Of a stretch of 64,000 nt of DNA, positions 62,004 to 64,000 are shown in pieces. The stretch's first letter is position 1, and every line of letters starts with the position of its first letter. A program made the translations under genes and the position numbers. Source of the DNA: Pontederia crassipes (taxonomy: Eukaryota; Streptophyta; Magnoliopsida; Commelinales; Pontederiaceae); NCBI GenBank assembly GCA_030549335.1, contig CM060188.1, forward strand, positions 4,216,001 to 4,280,000, read 5' to 3'. The notes under the pieces are model-generated. The model ran no database searches and was not told where the DNA came from. It saw nothing but the letters and a program-made list of their open reading frames with translations.

Positions 62004-63993
62004 GATATATTATCTTTTTTCTAATATTAAAGGGTAAGAATGACATTTTAGTAAATAAAACTTTTTAGTAAATATAAAATTTTATTCAAAATAAACATAA
62101 ATATATTTAAAATAATTTAATACTAATATAATATATTCAACCGGGTCGGGATGTAAAACCCGGATTCGGTCCCGACCCGACCCGATCGAGTCTCAAAGAA
62201 ATGAGACCCGGTCTTGACCAATTATCCATCGGGTCGGAACAAAATTCAGAAAATCCGGGCCGGTGCGGGCGAGGGCGATCATGTCGTCCTGTTTCATGAT
62301 CACCCCTAATTAACGATTATAAATTCTTTAAATATATAATGAAGGATAAAAATGACTTTTATACAAATAAAACCTTCATTACCCCACCCCACATCTTATA
62401 TAATTTATTATCCAAACATGGACTTTCTAATGACACACCACACTTCACCATCCCATCACTCACCACGTCACCCCACCCCATCCCTCCATTAGTTATTTGC
62501 CAAACAAACCCTAAGTATTGAGGCCAAATGATCCATAGAAATGCAAACAGCTCTGCACATTGGATGACAACATTTGGAAGCACAAAGGGAATGACGGTAA
62601 AAGAAAGAAATCTTAAATCTATCAACTGGTGTTTTAATTCTTAGAGTAGCCTACGAACTCAATGTTGCAAGATATCTTGCCTATGAATGCATGTCAACTC
62701 TTCTCAAAAGCAAAAATGTCTACTCACTAGGGTCATCCCATGGCATATCCTAAATGTGTGGAATCATAGACTGTTAACATTTTCCCCTAAATCGCATTGT
62801 TGCACCTTGTTCTGTTGTTCGTCACAGTTTAACTCTAAAGATGAATTGTTGTGTTACCCCTCATAAAAAGTGAACTTTTATGTTCTAGGTACAAGGCACG
62901 CTGGAGAATCAGTGTTTTTCTTAAGAAGGCAGAGTATCAATGTTGACAATCCTTTTGCTGTCAATTAGCACCATTTTTAAAGAAGGGAAAGCAAGACGGT
63001 CACCAAACATTTTATTCATGCATTTGTGGGGAGTTGTGCTAGCTAGTTCATCATTATCATAACTACTATTCAATCTCAAACAGGACAAATCATGCTTTTT
63101 TTTTAGAGTGAAAAGGATGGTTAACATCCAGGGTTACATTATTAAGGCTTTAGTGTCCTTAGACAACGACCAGCACTATATGATTGCAGTGCAACGACCA
63201 GCACTATATGATTGCAGTGTTATGTCATCGTTGTCTAATTCCAGTTATGGAAAAATCAGGCAATGGAATTGCCTTACTGCTTTTTGTTTGAATAATTTTA
63301 TTATGTTAGTTCCTTCAACTAAGAGCAATATGAAGAACACAAAAAGCTAAAATGCAAAACACTTAAGAGGCCCTCGATAACAATGTGACTGCACGATGAC
63401 AAAAGAACACAGCAGCATTCATATTGGATTTAATTCCATTAATAACAAGAATTTTTATTTTTCTTCCCCTCGTAAGCGATTGATTTAGTAGCGTAAAAGA
63501 GTATTTATCACCCATCCTCGATTCATATCACATAAAAGAACCTTACGCAAATGTGCAAACAAAACAGCACGCAATCTAAAGGAAAATTTGATACCCTCGT
63601 GTGTCCTCTGAGCACGATCTCGTTGCTGAGGGGGATCCGATGCGAGTCGTCCGCCTCATCATCCGATTCCGGCCCCGAGTCCGAATCCTCGTCGGAATCC
63701 TCCCGACCCGAAGAAGATGGCGGCAAGGGGCGGGGAGGTCCGATCATCACCTCGTCGTCTGGTTCCCGTTCGGCGGCTGGCGGCGGCCGGGGAGGTCCAA
63801 TCATGGGTCCTCCATCCGCCTCTCCGTCCTCCGGAGCTGCGACTGCCGGACTACTAAGATTTCCCGCAGCGCTGGAAGGAGGAGGCAGGTCGGGGACGGA
63901 GCTAGGGTTCCGACGGGTGGCGGAGTGGGCGGCGGAGGGCGGTTGGTGCGACTTAGAAGGCTTGCCGAAGGAGAGCGGGAACTGCGATCGCAT
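57272..63993 (-). CDS. WDR70: WDR70-type WD40-repeat nuclear protein
   Basis: Eight exons, all in phase 0: 63993-63595, 59610-59398, 59303-59103, 58852-58745, 58608-58471, 58366-58115, 57865-57545 and 57439-57272 (599 residues). Exon 1 gives a disordered, acidic N-terminus with MIGPPRPPP repeated as MIGPPRPLPP and a Ser/Asp/Glu run, then SNEIVLRGHTR, the start of the first WD repeat. Further WD repeats follow (LSGSYDYTVRMYDF, TGGEWNPKSKETILTSSEDG, SLRIWDVSD, TACAWDHAGKQIIGG, STDSTLKVWDLRQ, AFSPDEQLILTGTS), then the family-specific tail (RKRLREKALKDPLKAH, VTGPGFGGR, GSLLTQYLLK) and an acidic end. WDR70 is known in animals and yeast as a nuclear CRL4-linked factor in DNA-break repair and RNA processing; its plant role is little known. 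The start codon lies seven bases from the window edge. Intron 1 (~4 kb) is filled with MITEs. Confidence 0.93.
60195..60968. mobile_element. Tourist-like MITE, copy 1, left end damaged
   Basis: Matches copy 2 from ttaatggagg onward and ends CCAAACAGACCC followed by TAA (60969-60971). The left terminal repeat is missing or replaced by a short, partly inverted GT/CA-rich piece at 60165-60195. The interior includes a block rich in CGGGTCGGG near 60490-60530. It lies in WDR70 intron 1. Confidence 0.75.
60989..61783 (+). mobile_element. Tourist-like MITE, copy 2, complete (795 bp)
   Basis: Terminal inverted repeats GGGTCTGTTTGG and CCAAACAGACCC are flanked by TAA on both sides (60986-60988, 61784-61786). 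The TAA target and the TIR word fit PIF/Harbinger Tourist-like elements. No ORF of note; the 113-codon minus-strand frames shared with copy 1 are non-coding. It lies in WDR70 intron 1. Confidence 0.8.
61787..62511 (-). mobile_element. Tourist-like MITE, copy 3, inverted
   Basis: The reverse complement of copies 1 and 2 over ~700 bases, ending CCAAACAAACCC followed by TAA (62512-62514). The opposite end is short by ~100 bases and abuts copy 2. It contains a (CT)n expansion at 61942-62000 where the other copies have only a short GAGAGA tract. Copies 2 and 3 form a nearly adjacent inverted pair. Confidence 0.78.
61942..62000. repeat. (CT)n microsatellite inside MITE copy 3
   Basis: 59 bases of uninterrupted CT; the corresponding GA tract in copies 1 and 2 is much shorter and interrupted. 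Confidence 0.93.
63164..63219. repeat. 28-bp tandem duplication in WDR70 intron 1
   Basis: caacgaccagcactatatga and the following eight bases occur twice in a row (63164-63191, 63192-63219). The pair is flanked by the 9-base inverted repeat agacaacga (63161-63169) and tcgttgtct (63228-63236). Confidence 0.85.
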
Positions 63994-64000
63994 TGCTTCG

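Overview
This 64 kb window is nuclear DNA of a flowering plant. Spliced genes with GT-AG introns, a SUVH2/SUVH9-type RNA-directed DNA methylation (RdDM) protein, a TRM-family protein, an SDD1-type subtilase and plant CACTA, Ty3/gypsy, LINE, TRIM and Tourist-like elements all fit. The very GC-rich 5' ends of several genes inside AT-rich surroundings suggest a monocot, probably not a grass, but I cannot name the species.

Layout: 1-4380 is AT-rich intergenic DNA. 4381-12915 is a decayed autonomous-type CACTA (En/Spm) transposon with subterminal repeat arrays, a TATA box, a GC-rich 30-bp tandem block, a TNP2-like transposase pseudogene and a second En/Spm-type gene. A Tourist-like MITE (12930-13495) follows at once. 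A single-exon SUVH9/SUVH2 gene lies at 14904-16847 (-). 17592-28780 is a 5'-truncated LINE (-) split by a complete-looking but broken Ty3/gypsy chromovirus (18788-27354) with 5-bp target duplications. 28780-32970 has no gene I can support, but holds a GC-rich island and a foldback with tRNA-primer-like arms. A five-exon TRM gene (32971-36554, -) follows. A solo LTR with perfect 5-bp target duplications is at 39061-40216. A seven-exon ING1 gene (42569-48136, -) carries in its third intron an apparently exact 236-bp tandem duplication and a 279-bp TRIM. A two-exon universal-stress-protein gene (51038-51824, +) is tail-to-tail with an intronless SDD1-type subtilase (52985-55309, -). An eight-exon WDR70 gene (57272-63993, -) fills the right end; its first intron carries three copies of a ~0.8 kb Tourist-like MITE, two of them in inverted orientation.

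The host genes are not an operon or pathway. They are independent housekeeping, chromatin and development genes: SUVH9 (reads methylated DNA for RdDM), ING1 (reads H3K4me3), TRM (microtubule organisation), USP (stress), SDD1 (stomatal patterning protease) and WDR70 (nuclear WD40 protein). The exon models were built by hand from splice sites and phases, and all phases close. I found no convincing novel multi-gene system. The most notable things are TE structures: a long potential hairpin inside WDR70 intron 1, the nonsense-rich but frame-preserved CACTA transposase, a miniature retroelement inside ING1, and a foldback built of LTR-end/primer-site-like arms.
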